From the NCBI RefSeq assembly GCF_009859475.1, contig NZ_CP044549.1:4712001-4776000 (forward strand): a stretch of 64,000 nt of DNA, written 5' to 3'. The position numbers and the translations under genes are program-made. The stretch is from Hydrogenophaga sp. BPS33 (GTDB lineage Bacteria; Pseudomonadota; Gammaproteobacteria; Burkholderiales; Burkholderiaceae_C). This document shows, piece by piece, positions 43,951 to 52,377 of this stretch (the first letter of the stretch is position 1; every line of letters starts with the position of its first letter). A model generated the notes under the pieces. It saw only the letters and a program-made list of their open reading frames with translations, had not been told where the DNA came from and made no database searches.

Positions 43951-45423
43951 ATGACCGAACCTCTCAAAGCCTTCATCGCCGGCCAATGGCGCGACGCCAG
44001 CGGCCCCGAATACACCACCGAATACCCGCACGACGGCAGCGCCGTGGCCCGCCTGCACGCGGCCACCGCCGCCGATGTGGACGAGGCTGTGCACGCGGCC
44101 GAGCGCGCGCGCCAGCAACCCGCCTGGGCCAAGCTCAAGCACCACGAGCGCGCCGCCATCCTCTACCGCATCGCGGGCGGCATCCGCGAGCGCAGCGAAG
44201 ACCTCGCCCAGCTGCAACGCCTGGACAACGGCAAGCCCATCAAGGAATGCCGCGCCCTGGTCGCCAGCGCTGCCGGCACCTTCCAGTTCTTCGGCGCCGC
44301 CGCCGAAACCTGGGAAGACACCATCACCCCCTCGCGCGGCGACTTCCTCAGCATGAGCGTGAACGAGCCGCTGGGCGTGGTCGGCGCCATCACGCCCTGG
44401 AACAGCCCCATCGCCAGCGAAGCGCAGAAGCTCGCCCCGGCGCTTGCCGCCGGCTGCGCCATGGTCTTCAAGCCCGCCGAGATCACGCCGCGCATGGCGC
44501 TTGAACTCGCCAAAATCGCGCAGCAGGCCGGCGTGCCCGACGGCATCATCAGCGTGCTGCCGGGCAAGGGCAGCATCGTCGGCGATGCGCTGGTCAAGCA
44601 TCCCCTCATCAAGCGCATCGCCTTCACCGGTGGCACCACCGTGGGCATGGGCATCCAGCGCCTGGCGGCCGAGAAGTTGATGCCGACCTCGCTGGAGCTC
44701 GGCGGCAAGTCGCCCATCATCGTCATGCCCGATGCCGACCTGGACCACGCCGTGGCCGGTGTGCTCTACGGCATCTTCAGCTCCTCGGGCGAGTCCTGCA
44801 TCGCCGGCTCGCGCGCCTTCGTGCACGAGAGCGTCTACAACGAGTTCAAGGCGCGCCTGCTCGAAGGCGTCAAACGCCTGCGCGTGGGCGACCCGTCGAA
44901 GGAAGAGACGCAGATGGGCCCGCTGGTCAACCTGGGCCACCGCGCCTCGGTGGAGAAGTACGTGCAACTGGGCCGCGACGAAGGCGGCACCGTGCTCTGC
45001 GGTGGCGAGCGTCCCAGCGGCGGCTTCTACGACGGCGGCAGCTACTACCTGCCCACCATCTTCGAAGGCCTGCCCAACAGCGCGCGCATGTGCCAGGAAG
45101 AGATCTTCGGCCCGGTGCTCGCGCTGCTGCCCTGGAAGGACGAGGCCGACCTGATCGCGCAGTGCAACGACAACATGTTCGGCCTGGCCTCGGGCATCTG
45201 GACGCGCGACTTCAAGAGCGCCTGGCGCATCGGGCGCGCGCTGCAGACCGGCACGGTCTGGATCAACACCTACAAGGTCTTCTCCATCAGCACGCCCTTC
45301 ACCGGCGTGAAGATGAGCGGCTACGGCCAGGAGAAGGGCCGCCTGGGCATCCTCGAATACACCAGCCAGAAGAGCTTCTACTGGGGCCTGAACGAAGCGC
45401 CCATGCCCTGGGCCACGGCCTGA
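43951..45423 (+). CDS. NAD(P)-dependent aldehyde dehydrogenase
   Basis: A 490-residue ALDH of normal length. The catalytic cysteine is Cys283 in 'SSGESCIAGSRAF', the general base Glu249 in 'LELGGKSPIIV', the coenzyme loop 'FTGGTTVGMGI', and the early motif 'VVGAITPWNSPIASEAQKLAPALAAG'. It oxidises the product of the preceding iron alcohol dehydrogenase. The sequence resembles betaine/aromatic-type ALDHs; the precise aldehyde is unknown. Confidence 0.95.
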   Translation: MTEPLKAFIAGQWRDASGPEYTTEYPHDGSAVARLHAATAADVDEAVHAAERARQQPAWAKLKHHERAAILYRIAGGIRERSEDLAQLQRLDNGKPIKECRALVASAAGTFQFFGAAAETWEDTITPSRGDFLSMSVNEPLGVVGAITPWNSPIASEAQKLAPALAAGCAMVFKPAEITPRMALELAKIAQQAGVPDGIISVLPGKGSIVGDALVKHPLIKRIAFTGGTTVGMGIQRLAAEKLMPTSLELGGKSPIIVMPDADLDHAVAGVLYGIFSSSGESCIAGSRAFVHESVYNEFKARLLEGVKRLRVGDPSKEETQMGPLVNLGHRASVEKYVQLGRDEGGTVLCGGERPSGGFYDGGSYYLPTIFEGLPNSARMCQEEIFGPVLALLPWKDEADLIAQCNDNMFGLASGIWTRDFKSAWRIGRALQTGTVWINTYKVFSISTPFTGVKMSGYGQEKGRLGILEYTSQKSFYWGLNEAPMPWATA

Positions 45424-45429
45424 GAGACG

Positions 45430-46011
45430 TCAGTTCTTGATTGGCGGCGTGGACGAAGGATCCAAGGGCTCCAGCAAGCTCTTGGGCGGGTTGCGCTTCA
45501 TCTCGTCGGCCATCGTGAGCTGCTCGGGGCTCATGCATTCGTCGGCCAGGCGCGCGCCCAGCTTCTGGCTCATGAGCATGGACTTGTTGCCCAGCTGCAG
45601 CCACATGGCACCGCGCTTGGGGTCTTCCAGGCGGATGGCGCCGGTGCGGCTTTCCACCGGGTGCATGTAGTAGCCGCCGCGCTGGTTCTTCACGCGGACG
45701 ATGAAGAACCCTTGGCGCTTGGCGGGCTCGATCTTCACGGAAGCACCGAGCTCGCACGGAATCGCACCCAGGTACACGCGTTGCGCAACCGCCAGATCGG
45801 CCTCTGAGAGAGAGACATTGCTGTCCTCCTCGATCGGCGTCACCTCTTCCACGGCCTTGGCGGCGGAGCGCGCCAGGGGCGCGCGCTTGGTGGTCTGCGT
45901 TTTCGCAGCGGACTTGGCGGCGGCAGGCTTGGGTGTGGTGGTCTGTGCCACGGCAGCGGTGCACACGAGGGCCGCAGCGCTCAGCGAAAGAACGAGGGAA
46001 ATGGGTTTCAT
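45430..46011 (-). CDS. Secreted protein of unknown function
   Basis: A 193-residue protein with a clear Sec signal peptide ('LVLSLSAAALVCTAAVAQ', cleavage near residue 22). A Pro/Ala/Lys/Thr-rich linker runs to about residue 50. The globular part has two cysteines ('GAIPCELGAS' and 'ADECMSPEQL') that could form a disulfide, and 'GFFIVRVKNQRGGYYMHPVESRTGAIRLEDPKRG'-type beta structure. I do not recognise an assigned domain. It is convergent with the aldehyde dehydrogenase gene and stands alone. Confidence 0.85.
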   Translation of the reverse strand: MKPISLVLSLSAAALVCTAAVAQTTTPKPAAAKSAAKTQTTKRAPLARSAAKAVEEVTPIEEDSNVSLSEADLAVAQRVYLGAIPCELGASVKIEPAKRQGFFIVRVKNQRGGYYMHPVESRTGAIRLEDPKRGAMWLQLGNKSMLMSQKLGARLADECMSPEQLTMADEMKRNPPKSLLEPLDPSSTPPIKN

Positions 46012-46120
46012 GGGCTTCCTGGAAAACGGATCAGCAGCAAGTCTGCCCGCACCGGGGTCGAAAGGGTGTTCGCAAATGTTTCACCCCCGGCGCGAGACAG
46101 ATTTTCGCCGAAGCCCCCGC

Positions 46121-47527
46121 TCACCGGTTCGCCGTCACCAGCCACATCGCGATGTCCGGGAACACCAGCAGCAGGCACACCGCCAGAATGTAGACCAGCA
46201 TGAACGGCATCACACCCGAAAACACGTCGGTGATGGGCCCGGCTTGTCGTCGCATGCCTTGCAGCACGTAGAGCACCGTGCCGTCGGGTGGGCTGATCAT
46301 CGCGATCTCCACCAACATGGTGATCACGACACCGAACCAGATCGGGTCGTAGCCCAGCGCCACCACCACGGGAAAGATCAGCGGGATGGTGGTGATCACC
46401 ATCGCCATGCCTTCCATGAACGTGCCCATGGCCAGGTAGAAGCAGATGATGATCAGCATGACGCCCCATCCTGGCAGCGGCAGTTCGGTGAGGAACTTTG
46501 CGAGCATCTGCGGCACGCCGAGCGAGGACAGGATGTAGTTCAGGAAATACGCACCGTAGAGGATGAGCGCGATCATGGAGGTCGTGCGCGCCGTGGCGCG
46601 CATCGAGTCCATCATCATCGACCACTTGAGCTTGCGGTCGACCAGTGAGATGACAACCGCGCCCGCCACGCCCAGGGCCGCCGATTCGGTGGGCGTGGCC
46701 CAGCCGGCGTAGATCGAGCCGAGCACCAGCGCGATCAGGATGACGGTGGGCAACAGATCCGCCAGCGACGCGATGCGGTGCCGCCAGTCGACGCGCTGCT
46801 TCTCGTCCGTGTCTTCGTAGCTTTTGTTCCGGCTGTGGATCAGGATCACCGCCGTGAACAACAGGATCACGAGCAGGCTCGGCCCCACCGCCGCCAGGTA
46901 GAGATCGCCCACGGAGGTCTCGGTGATCAGGCCATAGATGATGAAGGTGATGCCGGGCGGAATGAGGTTGCCCAGGGCGCCGCCGGCGGCCAGGGATCCC
47001 AGCACCATCTTGGGTGAGTAGCGGCTCTTCTCGAAGTACGGCAGGGCCACGGAGCCCATGGTCGCCGCCGTGGCCACGCTCGATCCGGCGATGGCCGAGA
47101 ACACGCTGCAGGATGCAATATTGGTGTGCAGCATGCCGCCCGGCATGCGTCCCATCCAAATGTTGAGCGTGCGGTAGAGCTTCTCGGAGATGCCCGCACG
47201 CAACATCACCTCACCCATCAGCAGAAACAGGGGCACCGAGACCAGCACGAAATTGTTCGACGGCGCCCACAGCATGTCGCCGATGGAATTCCAGAACGGC
47301 CGGTCTGACAGGCCAAAGCCTGCCAGCAGGCCCAACAGACCGAGTGCGGCGCCCACGTACACGCCACCCCCGAAAAACACCACGAAAGCCGCGAGCACCG
47401 CCCCCAGCGCCCACCAGGGGACCGCGGTGGCCGCGCTGGCGGCGGCACCGGCATTGGGCGCAGCACCAAAAAGAGACGCGATGCCCACCACCAGGCCCAC
47501 GATGACAATGAATCCAATGGCCAGCAT
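46121..47527 (-). CDS. dctM: TRAP transporter large permease (DctM type)
   Basis: A 468-residue polytopic permease. Family blocks: 'PLFLLMGEVMLRAGISEKLY', 'ASCSVFSAIAGSSVATAATMGSVALP', 'GNLIPPGITFIIYGLITETSVGDLYLA', and 'PTESAALGVAGAVVI'. It drives sodium-coupled uptake of a carboxylate bound by the DctP receptor. The start codon directly abuts the DctQ stop. It is the last gene of a six-gene operon beginning with the cupin gene. Confidence 0.95.
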   Translation of the reverse strand: MLAIGFIVIVGLVVGIASLFGAAPNAGAAASAATAVPWWALGAVLAAFVVFFGGGVYVGAALGLLGLLAGFGLSDRPFWNSIGDMLWAPSNNFVLVSVPLFLLMGEVMLRAGISEKLYRTLNIWMGRMPGGMLHTNIASCSVFSAIAGSSVATAATMGSVALPYFEKSRYSPKMVLGSLAAGGALGNLIPPGITFIIYGLITETSVGDLYLAAVGPSLLVILLFTAVILIHSRNKSYEDTDEKQRVDWRHRIASLADLLPTVILIALVLGSIYAGWATPTESAALGVAGAVVISLVDRKLKWSMMMDSMRATARTTSMIALILYGAYFLNYILSSLGVPQMLAKFLTELPLPGWGVMLIIICFYLAMGTFMEGMAMVITTIPLIFPVVVALGYDPIWFGVVITMLVEIAMISPPDGTVLYVLQGMRRQAGPITDVFSGVMPFMLVYILAVCLLLVFPDIAMWLVTANR

Positions 47528-48118
47528 TTACAAACCCTTGTTGTCCACACCACGGCCCTGCCCGACCGCTTCCAACGTTTCCGTGGCTTCGTCCACGTAG
47601 CTGCGCGCCACGAGCAGTCGGTCGATACCGTCGTAATCGCGATTGCACATGAGCGAAGCGGCGCGCGCGATGAGCGCCAGCACCCCGAGCAGCAACAACG
47701 CGAAGCCCGCAGCCCAGACACCCTGAGGAATGGCCAAGGGGATATGCCAGATCGACAGATCGGTCGCGCCGATCTCGTAGGTGTCTTTCACCAGGAGCAG
47801 CGCGCCCCAGGCCATGAACGCGCCGAAAATCAGCAGCGCGGCAATCGCCACGCCGTGCAGCCACACACGCACCGACAGGGGTGTCTTCTGTACCAGCACA
47901 TCGATGCGCACATGGGCGCGTTCGATGAGCGTGCCGGCCAGACCCCAACTCATCGCGGCTGCCATGAGATAGCCGGTGAGCTCGGTGGTGGATTCGGTGG
48001 AGAAGCCGAGCAAGCGCCGACCCACGACGTCAAAACAGATCAGTAGCGTGATCGCCAGATAGGCAAACCCCGCGACGGTCAGCGCATGGCTGCTGAGCCA
48101 GGTGATGAGACGCAGCAT
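47528..48118 (-). CDS. dctQ: TRAP transporter small permease (DctQ type)
   Basis: A 196-residue membrane protein with four helices ('LTVAGFAYLAITLLICFDVVGRRLL' first). 'STELTGYLMAAAMSWGLAGTLIERAHVRIDVL' matches the DctQ consensus. A cytoplasmic tail of about 35 residues follows the last helix. It forms the membrane complex with DctM. It is 6 bases downstream of dctP. Confidence 0.93.
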   Translation of the reverse strand: MLRLITWLSSHALTVAGFAYLAITLLICFDVVGRRLLGFSTESTTELTGYLMAAAMSWGLAGTLIERAHVRIDVLVQKTPLSVRVWLHGVAIAALLIFGAFMAWGALLLVKDTYEIGATDLSIWHIPLAIPQGVWAAGFALLLLGVLALIARAASLMCNRDYDGIDRLLVARSYVDEATETLEAVGQGRGVDNKGL

Positions 48119-48124
48119 GCTTGC

Positions 48125-49195
48125 TCAACGCGGTGTGTAGGGGATGCCGGTCACCGGCGCGATCACTTCCTTGTAAGCGGCCAGGCACTTGTCCCCGCAG
48201 CGCTTGAACCAGCCCGGCAGCACCGATTCGGTGAGTTGCTGGTGAACGGTTTGGATGGCTTCGGCCTGCGGCTTGTTCTCCACCATCGGCTTGCGCACCG
48301 GCTTGTGGATCTTGCAGTCGGCATTGCGTCCCACGTTGCAGGCGATGCCATCGGTGTTGGCCTCCAGGCCGAGCGCCCACTGCGCGTTCTGCACATCGGC
48401 AAAGGTCTTTTCCATGAGCGCGCGAACACCCGGATCGAGCTTCTCCCACCAGGCCAGGTTGACGAAGTATCCGGCCACCGACCACGACAGCGGCAGAGAA
48501 TACAGGTGCGAACTGACCTCGGCCCAGTTGGCGCTGCTGCCCGCGCTCGCGCCAGACACGCTGCAGTCCAGCGTGCCGCGTTCCAACGCGGTGTAGACCT
48601 CGCCGAAGGCTATCGAGACCGGCTGCGCGCCAATGCCCTTGAGCAGATCGGAGGTCGACGGGCCGTTGGTGCGGATGCGCAGGCCCTTCAAGTCGTTCAG
48701 GCTGTTGATCGGCTTGCGGCAATAGAACATTTGAGCCGTGAACGGAAAGGTTGCCACCAGCTTGATACCCAGGCGCTGCAGCTCCTTGTTGGCCAGCGGC
48801 ATCATGCCGTCGGCGATGCGGCGCGCCTTGTGGATGTCGGTGCTCAAGCCGGCCAGATCGATGCCATCGAGAATGGGCACATCGCCCGACACCGTCGTGA
48901 GCGGCGAGGTGGAGATGTCGATCTGGCCCGATCGCACCAGACGCAGCACTTCGGGGCCGGACACGTTGCGCTCCGGCCAGGTCGAGAGCACCACTTCGAT
49001 GCGCCCGTTGGAGGCTTTGGCCAAACCATCGCGCAGGATTGGCTGGTCCACGCGGGTGTATTGCGGCAGCGTGGGCGTGGCCTGCGTCACGGCCTGGATC
49101 ACCACTTTGGGTCCCGGCGCGAGCTGGGCAATGGCTGCGCCGGGCAGCAAGGTGGCGGCGAAGGCAAGCGGGAGAAGGGTTTTGAGGTGCTTCAT
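48125..49195 (-). CDS. dctP: TRAP transporter periplasmic solute receptor (DctP type)
   Basis: A 356-residue receptor with signal peptide 'LLPLAFAATLLPGAAIAQ'. DctP features include 'PLANKELQRLGIKLVATFPF', the ligand-contacting 'LNDLKGLRIRTNGPSTSDLLKGIGAQPVSIAFGEVYTALERGTLD' pattern with its carboxylate-binding arginine, and four cysteines toward the C-terminus. Ligand is probably a carboxylic acid. The ATG at 49195 overlaps the NIPSNAP gene stop by 4 bases. Confidence 0.94.
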   Translation of the reverse strand: MKHLKTLLPLAFAATLLPGAAIAQLAPGPKVVIQAVTQATPTLPQYTRVDQPILRDGLAKASNGRIEVVLSTWPERNVSGPEVLRLVRSGQIDISTSPLTTVSGDVPILDGIDLAGLSTDIHKARRIADGMMPLANKELQRLGIKLVATFPFTAQMFYCRKPINSLNDLKGLRIRTNGPSTSDLLKGIGAQPVSIAFGEVYTALERGTLDCSVSGASAGSSANWAEVSSHLYSLPLSWSVAGYFVNLAWWEKLDPGVRALMEKTFADVQNAQWALGLEANTDGIACNVGRNADCKIHKPVRKPMVENKPQAEAIQTVHQQLTESVLPGWFKRCGDKCLAAYKEVIAPVTGIPYTPR

Positions 49196-49566
49196 GTGCG
49201 TACGTCCGTTGAGGTGGGGCCCATCCCGTCGCTGGCGTTGTCCGCCGCCAGTGCGATCGGCGGAGAAAACGGCGCGGGAACCAAGATTTCGTTGTGCATA
49301 TCCCTGATGAGTGGCAACACGGTCGGCACGAAGGCCTGCCATTGCGGGTCCGCGTAGAGGTTTCGCCGCCGCCGCGTTCGCTCGTCGTGCGACTCGAACG
49401 CCCAGAGGTGCATCACCTTGTTGATCGATCCGAATTCGGTGGAATAGAAACCCAGAAGACCGCCCAGATGGCGCTTCTCGATCTCGATGCCACTCTCGGC
49501 CATGAGCTGCATGAAGCGTGCCACTTGACCCGGATGCAAGACGTAGGTGCGGGATTCGACGATCAT
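49192..49566 (-). CDS. NIPSNAP-family protein
   Basis: A 124-residue dimeric alpha/beta-barrel protein. 'MIVESRTYVLHPGQVARFMQLM' is the NIPSNAP start, and 'LLGFYSTEFGSINKVMHLWAFES' and 'DERTRRRRNLYADPQWQAFV' complete the ferredoxin-like fold. Such proteins often accompany catabolic operons but their chemistry is poorly defined; some dimeric barrel relatives are small-molecule isomerases or oxygenases. It lies between the 2OG oxygenase (10 bases) and dctP (overlap). Confidence 0.9.
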   Translation of the reverse strand: MIVESRTYVLHPGQVARFMQLMAESGIEIEKRHLGGLLGFYSTEFGSINKVMHLWAFESHDERTRRRRNLYADPQWQAFVPTVLPLIRDMHNEILVPAPFSPPIALAADNASDGMGPTSTDVRT

Positions 49567-49576
49567 GGCGCGCGCC

Positions 49577-50371
49577 TCACGACCAGAGCACCAGTTCGCC
49601 ATCAGGCATGCGCCCGACAAACGATCCGATGGAGATGCGGCTTCCGCCCGGCTGGGGCGTGCCGCCCGCGATCTCGTGCGGATTGCGGGTGTTGAAGATG
49701 ACCACGTCTCCGGCCGAGGCCTTGTACACCGCCTTGGGCGCTCCTTCGACCAGTTCGCGTGAGAGTCCGTAGCTCTGCGGAATTTCTTCCTCGTCCACCT
49801 CCGGGTCCCACGGTGCGTTGTGCACCGTCGTCTCACCGCCGGACTGCAATTCTTCGGCAAAGAAGTTCCAGCCCAGCTGGCCGTCGATGCGGCCGATGGC
49901 GTAGTGCGGCGAGTTCACCGGCGCCCAGTCCACATGCAGATCCACCCCTTCGCCGGCGAAGCGGATGATGCCCGCGTAGTATGAACCGAGATCTTCCCGT
50001 GCCACGTGCACCGGGTTCGGCCACACCGCCTGCAAGCGGTCGATCAGGCGCTGCAGGGGATCGAACGTGCAGCGTTGCACGACGTCGACCAGATCGCGAT
50101 CCGCCTGGGGAACGGCGGCGAAGAAGTCTTCCTTCTGCCGTCCCCAGCGGTACTCGAACTGCGCCATGCCGATGTAGCCAATGCGCTTGGCCACGCTGTA
50201 GTACTTGATGTTCCCGGTGCGCGCGGCTTCGGTGAAGCTCTTGCACTCGGCGAGCGTGGCAAATCCGGGGATGCGGATCACCGCGATCCGGTTGTCCAGC
50301 AACAGGCGCAGGTTGTCCTGCGTCAGCCCGTGCTCGCCTTCGGTGGTCCAGGTGGGTGCGGTGGAGGCCAT
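49577..50371 (-). CDS. Fe(II)/2-oxoglutarate-dependent oxygenase
   Basis: A 264-residue double-stranded beta-helix oxygenase. The iron triad is His146-x-Asp148 ('VDLHVDWAPVN') and His232 ('TRNPHEIAGG'), and Arg245 ('GSRISIGSF') fits 2-oxoglutarate binding. It hydroxylates or otherwise oxidises a small molecule with release of succinate and carbon dioxide. It is 12 bases downstream of the cupin gene and upstream of a NIPSNAP gene. The substrate is unknown but should be the compound imported by the TRAP system or a close product. Confidence 0.85.
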   Translation of the reverse strand: MASTAPTWTTEGEHGLTQDNLRLLLDNRIAVIRIPGFATLAECKSFTEAARTGNIKYYSVAKRIGYIGMAQFEYRWGRQKEDFFAAVPQADRDLVDVVQRCTFDPLQRLIDRLQAVWPNPVHVAREDLGSYYAGIIRFAGEGVDLHVDWAPVNSPHYAIGRIDGQLGWNFFAEELQSGGETTVHNAPWDPEVDEEEIPQSYGLSRELVEGAPKAVYKASAGDVVIFNTRNPHEIAGGTPQPGGSRISIGSFVGRMPDGELVLWS

Positions 50372-50383
50372 GGCTTGCGCTCC

Positions 50384-50800
50384 TCAATCCTGCGACACCC
50401 AGGTCTTGCGGACCGGCGATTTGATCTCGAGCTGCTCGCAGTCCTCCAGCGCCTCGCTGAAGTGCGGCACACCACGGGGATGCCGCCAGGAGGTGCCCGG
50501 GCCTGCGATGAACTCCTCGCCCCCGATCACCAGACGGAGCTTGCCGCGGATCAGGTAGGCCACGGTCTCGTGGTCGTCGTGCTGGTGCACCGGATCGATC
50601 AAGCCCTTCTCGCGCAGCACGTGGAGCATGAGGATGTCCTCACCCACCATGGCGCGTCGCACTTCGACGACGCCCTTGGGCTTGACGCCCTCGACGGCGG
50701 CAAGGCGCTCGGGCGCGATGGCCGCCAGGGTGGTGAAAAAGCTCGCGGTGGGCGCGATGTAGCGGGGGTCGGTTGCCGTGGTCATCGTGGTGTCGTGCAT
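50384..50800 (-). CDS. Small cupin-domain protein
   Basis: A single cupin of 138 residues. Motif 1 is 'HQHDDHETVAYLIRGKLRLVIGGEE', with the His/Asp cluster able to bind metal; motif 2 is 'GPGTSWRHPRGVPHFSEAL'. It may be an isomerase, dioxygenase or ligand-binding protein. The ATG at 50800 was chosen; 50785 and 50836 are alternatives. It is the first gene of the minus arm, starting 40 bases from a perfect palindrome. Confidence 0.85.
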   Translation of the reverse strand: MHDTTMTTATDPRYIAPTASFFTTLAAIAPERLAAVEGVKPKGVVEVRRAMVGEDILMLHVLREKGLIDPVHQHDDHETVAYLIRGKLRLVIGGEEFIAGPGTSWRHPRGVPHFSEALEDCEQLEIKSPVRKTWVSQD

Positions 50801-50839
50801 CGGATTGCAGAAGCCCGCAGCGTAACAGCGATGCATTCA

Positions 50840-50851
50840 ATTGTCGACAAT
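50840..50851. promoter_or_regulatory. Candidate GntR operator 1 (ATTGTCGACAAT)
   Basis: A perfect 12-base palindrome in the 159-base gap between the cupin (minus) and racemase-like (plus) genes. TTGT-N2-ACAA dyads are typical of FadR/FCD-type GntR regulators, and such a gene lies in the plus arm at 51718. It is 40 bases upstream of the cupin ATG, over the expected promoter. Confidence 0.65.
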
Positions 50852-50913
50852 CAACGGCGATTTTTTTGAAATCGCTTTTCATACTCCCTTGAACCACATC
50901 AAAACGGAACTTG

Positions 50914-50925
50914 ATTGTGTACAAT
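50914..50925. promoter_or_regulatory. Candidate GntR operator 2 (ATTGTGTACAAT)
   Basis: The same ATTGT-N2-ACAAT dyad as operator 1, with only the central two bases differing. Its centre is 74 bases from that of operator 1, close to seven helical turns, so both face the same side of the helix. It contains TACAAT, a good -10 element for the plus arm, 35 bases before the TTG start at 50960. Confidence 0.65.
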
Positions 50926-50959
50926 TCGACCAAATTTTCCGACGTCTCAGGAGAACACT

Positions 50960-51703
50960 TTGGGCGACTCACTCGGCTGGCGGCAGAAGTTCGCCGTCCT
51001 CATTCCCTCCACCAACACCAGCGTGCAACCCGAGTTCGATGCCATGCGCCCGGTCGGCGTCACGAACCACATCAGCCGCATCCGCATTCCCAACATCGCG
51101 TTGAACGGCGACGCCGATTTCCAACGCCTGATCACCCTGATCGCCGATGCCCAGGACGAAGCGGTGGACGCCGTGATGTCCTGCGAACCCGACCGCCTGG
51201 TGCTGGGCATTTCCGCCGAAACGTTCTGGGATGGCCTCAAGGCCAGCCGCGATCTGAAAAAGCACCTGGAAGAGCGCACGAAGCTGCCGGTTTCCATGGG
51301 CTCCGAAGCCTGTGCCGCCGCGTTCGCCGCCTTGGGAATGCGGCGCCTGGGTGTGATCACGCCCTACCAGCCCGTGGGTGACCGCAACGTGCTGCGTTTT
51401 TTCGAGGAATCGGGATTCGAGGTCCGACGCATCAAGGGCCTGAAGTGCGAGAGCCCGGTGAAGATCGCTCACGTGACAGAGACCGAGCTGCGCGACGCCC
51501 TGATCGAAGTGGACGGCGACGATATCGACGGTATCGTGCAGGTCGGCACCAACCTGGCGATGGCGCGTCTGGCGGCCAGCGCGGAGATCTGGCTCAAACG
51601 CCCGGTGGTCGCCATCAACACCGCCATCTATTGGCACGCGCTGCGCGAGTCCGGCATCACCGATCGGGTGAGCGGCTTCGGCGCTCTGCTGGAACGACAC
51701 TGA
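50960..51703 (+). CDS. Asp/Glu-racemase-superfamily protein (maleate isomerase/arylmalonate decarboxylase-like) without the usual cysteines
   Basis: A 247-residue protein. TTG at 50960 is the likely start, six bases after AGGAGA. The fold is shown by 'FAVLIPSTNTSVQPEFDAM', 'GMRRLGVITPYQPVGDRNVLRFFEESGFEV' and 'AINTAIYWHALRESGI'. In maleate isomerases two catalytic cysteines flank the substrate. Here the first position falls in 'LGISAETFWDG' and the second in 'VQVGTNLAM', neither with cysteine. The protein may use Ser/Thr/Glu chemistry or do a different reaction. It heads the plus arm and is 14 bases from gntR. Confidence 0.78.
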   Translation: MGDSLGWRQKFAVLIPSTNTSVQPEFDAMRPVGVTNHISRIRIPNIALNGDADFQRLITLIADAQDEAVDAVMSCEPDRLVLGISAETFWDGLKASRDLKKHLEERTKLPVSMGSEACAAAFAALGMRRLGVITPYQPVGDRNVLRFFEESGFEVRRIKGLKCESPVKIAHVTETELRDALIEVDGDDIDGIVQVGTNLAMARLAASAEIWLKRPVVAINTAIYWHALRESGITDRVSGFGALLERH

Positions 51704-51717
51704 AAGTAGCCGCGAGC

Positions 51718-52377
51718 ATGACCATGGAAACCGTTGCAGGGCGTATCTACGGCGCCATCAAGGAAAAGATCATCGATGGCCGCTACCCGCCCGGAGGCCG
51801 CATCACCGAGCAGCAGGTCGCGGCCGAATTCAACACCTCTCGCACTCCCGTGCGCGAGGCCATGCGCCAACTGGTCGCCGATGGCTTCGCGCGTTTCAAG
51901 CCCAACAGCGGCACCGTGGTACGCGAGTGGTCGGCCGAAGAAATGCGCCAGATTTTCGAGCTTCGGGTGTTGATCGAAAGCGAAATCGCCGGATATGCCG
52001 CCACACGCATCACCGCCGAAGAGCTGGCGGAGCTGGTGCGCATCCAGGACGACATCGAACGCAACGGGCCCGACATCGGCACGGAGAACACTGCGCGCAT
52101 CGGTCGGCTCAACCGCGAGTTCCACCGCATCGTCGCCCAGGCCAGCCGCAACGAACGGCTGGTGTCCATGCTGGCCAGCGCGATCGAGGTGCCCATCGTG
52201 CAGCAGACCTTCCGCCAGTACACCAGCAAGCGGCTGGCGCGCAGCTTCGGCCATCACCGCGAACTCATCGACGCCTTCCAGACCCGGGACAGCGCATGGG
52301 CGCAAAGCGTGATGAGCAGCCACATCCACTCGGCCAAGCAGACCCTGCTCGCGGAGAAGCTCCATGACAACGCCTGA
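51718..52377 (+). CDS. GntR-family regulator, FCD (FadR/VanR) subfamily
   Basis: A 219-residue regulator. Winged HTH residues about 5-70 ('GRIYGAIKEKIIDGRYPPGGRITEQQVAAEF', 'SRTPVREAMRQLVADGF'). The all-helical FCD domain has the metal/ligand residues in 'RLNREFHRIVAQASRNERL' and 'FGHHRELIDAF'. ATG 51718 or 51724. It lies inside the plus arm, and the two ATTGT-N2-ACAAT dyads upstream fit its family. It probably represses both arms until the substrate or an intermediate binds. Confidence 0.93.
   Translation: MTMETVAGRIYGAIKEKIIDGRYPPGGRITEQQVAAEFNTSRTPVREAMRQLVADGFARFKPNSGTVVREWSAEEMRQIFELRVLIESEIAGYAATRITAEELAELVRIQDDIERNGPDIGTENTARIGRLNREFHRIVAQASRNERLVSMLASAIEVPIVQQTFRQYTSKRLARSFGHHRELIDAFQTRDSAWAQSVMSSHIHSAKQTLLAEKLHDNA

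Noticed and set aside
50960..51703. Calling this gene a functional maleate isomerase (nicE)
   Set aside because: The two catalytic cysteine positions do not carry cysteine, so the specific function is not supported; only the superfamily is given.
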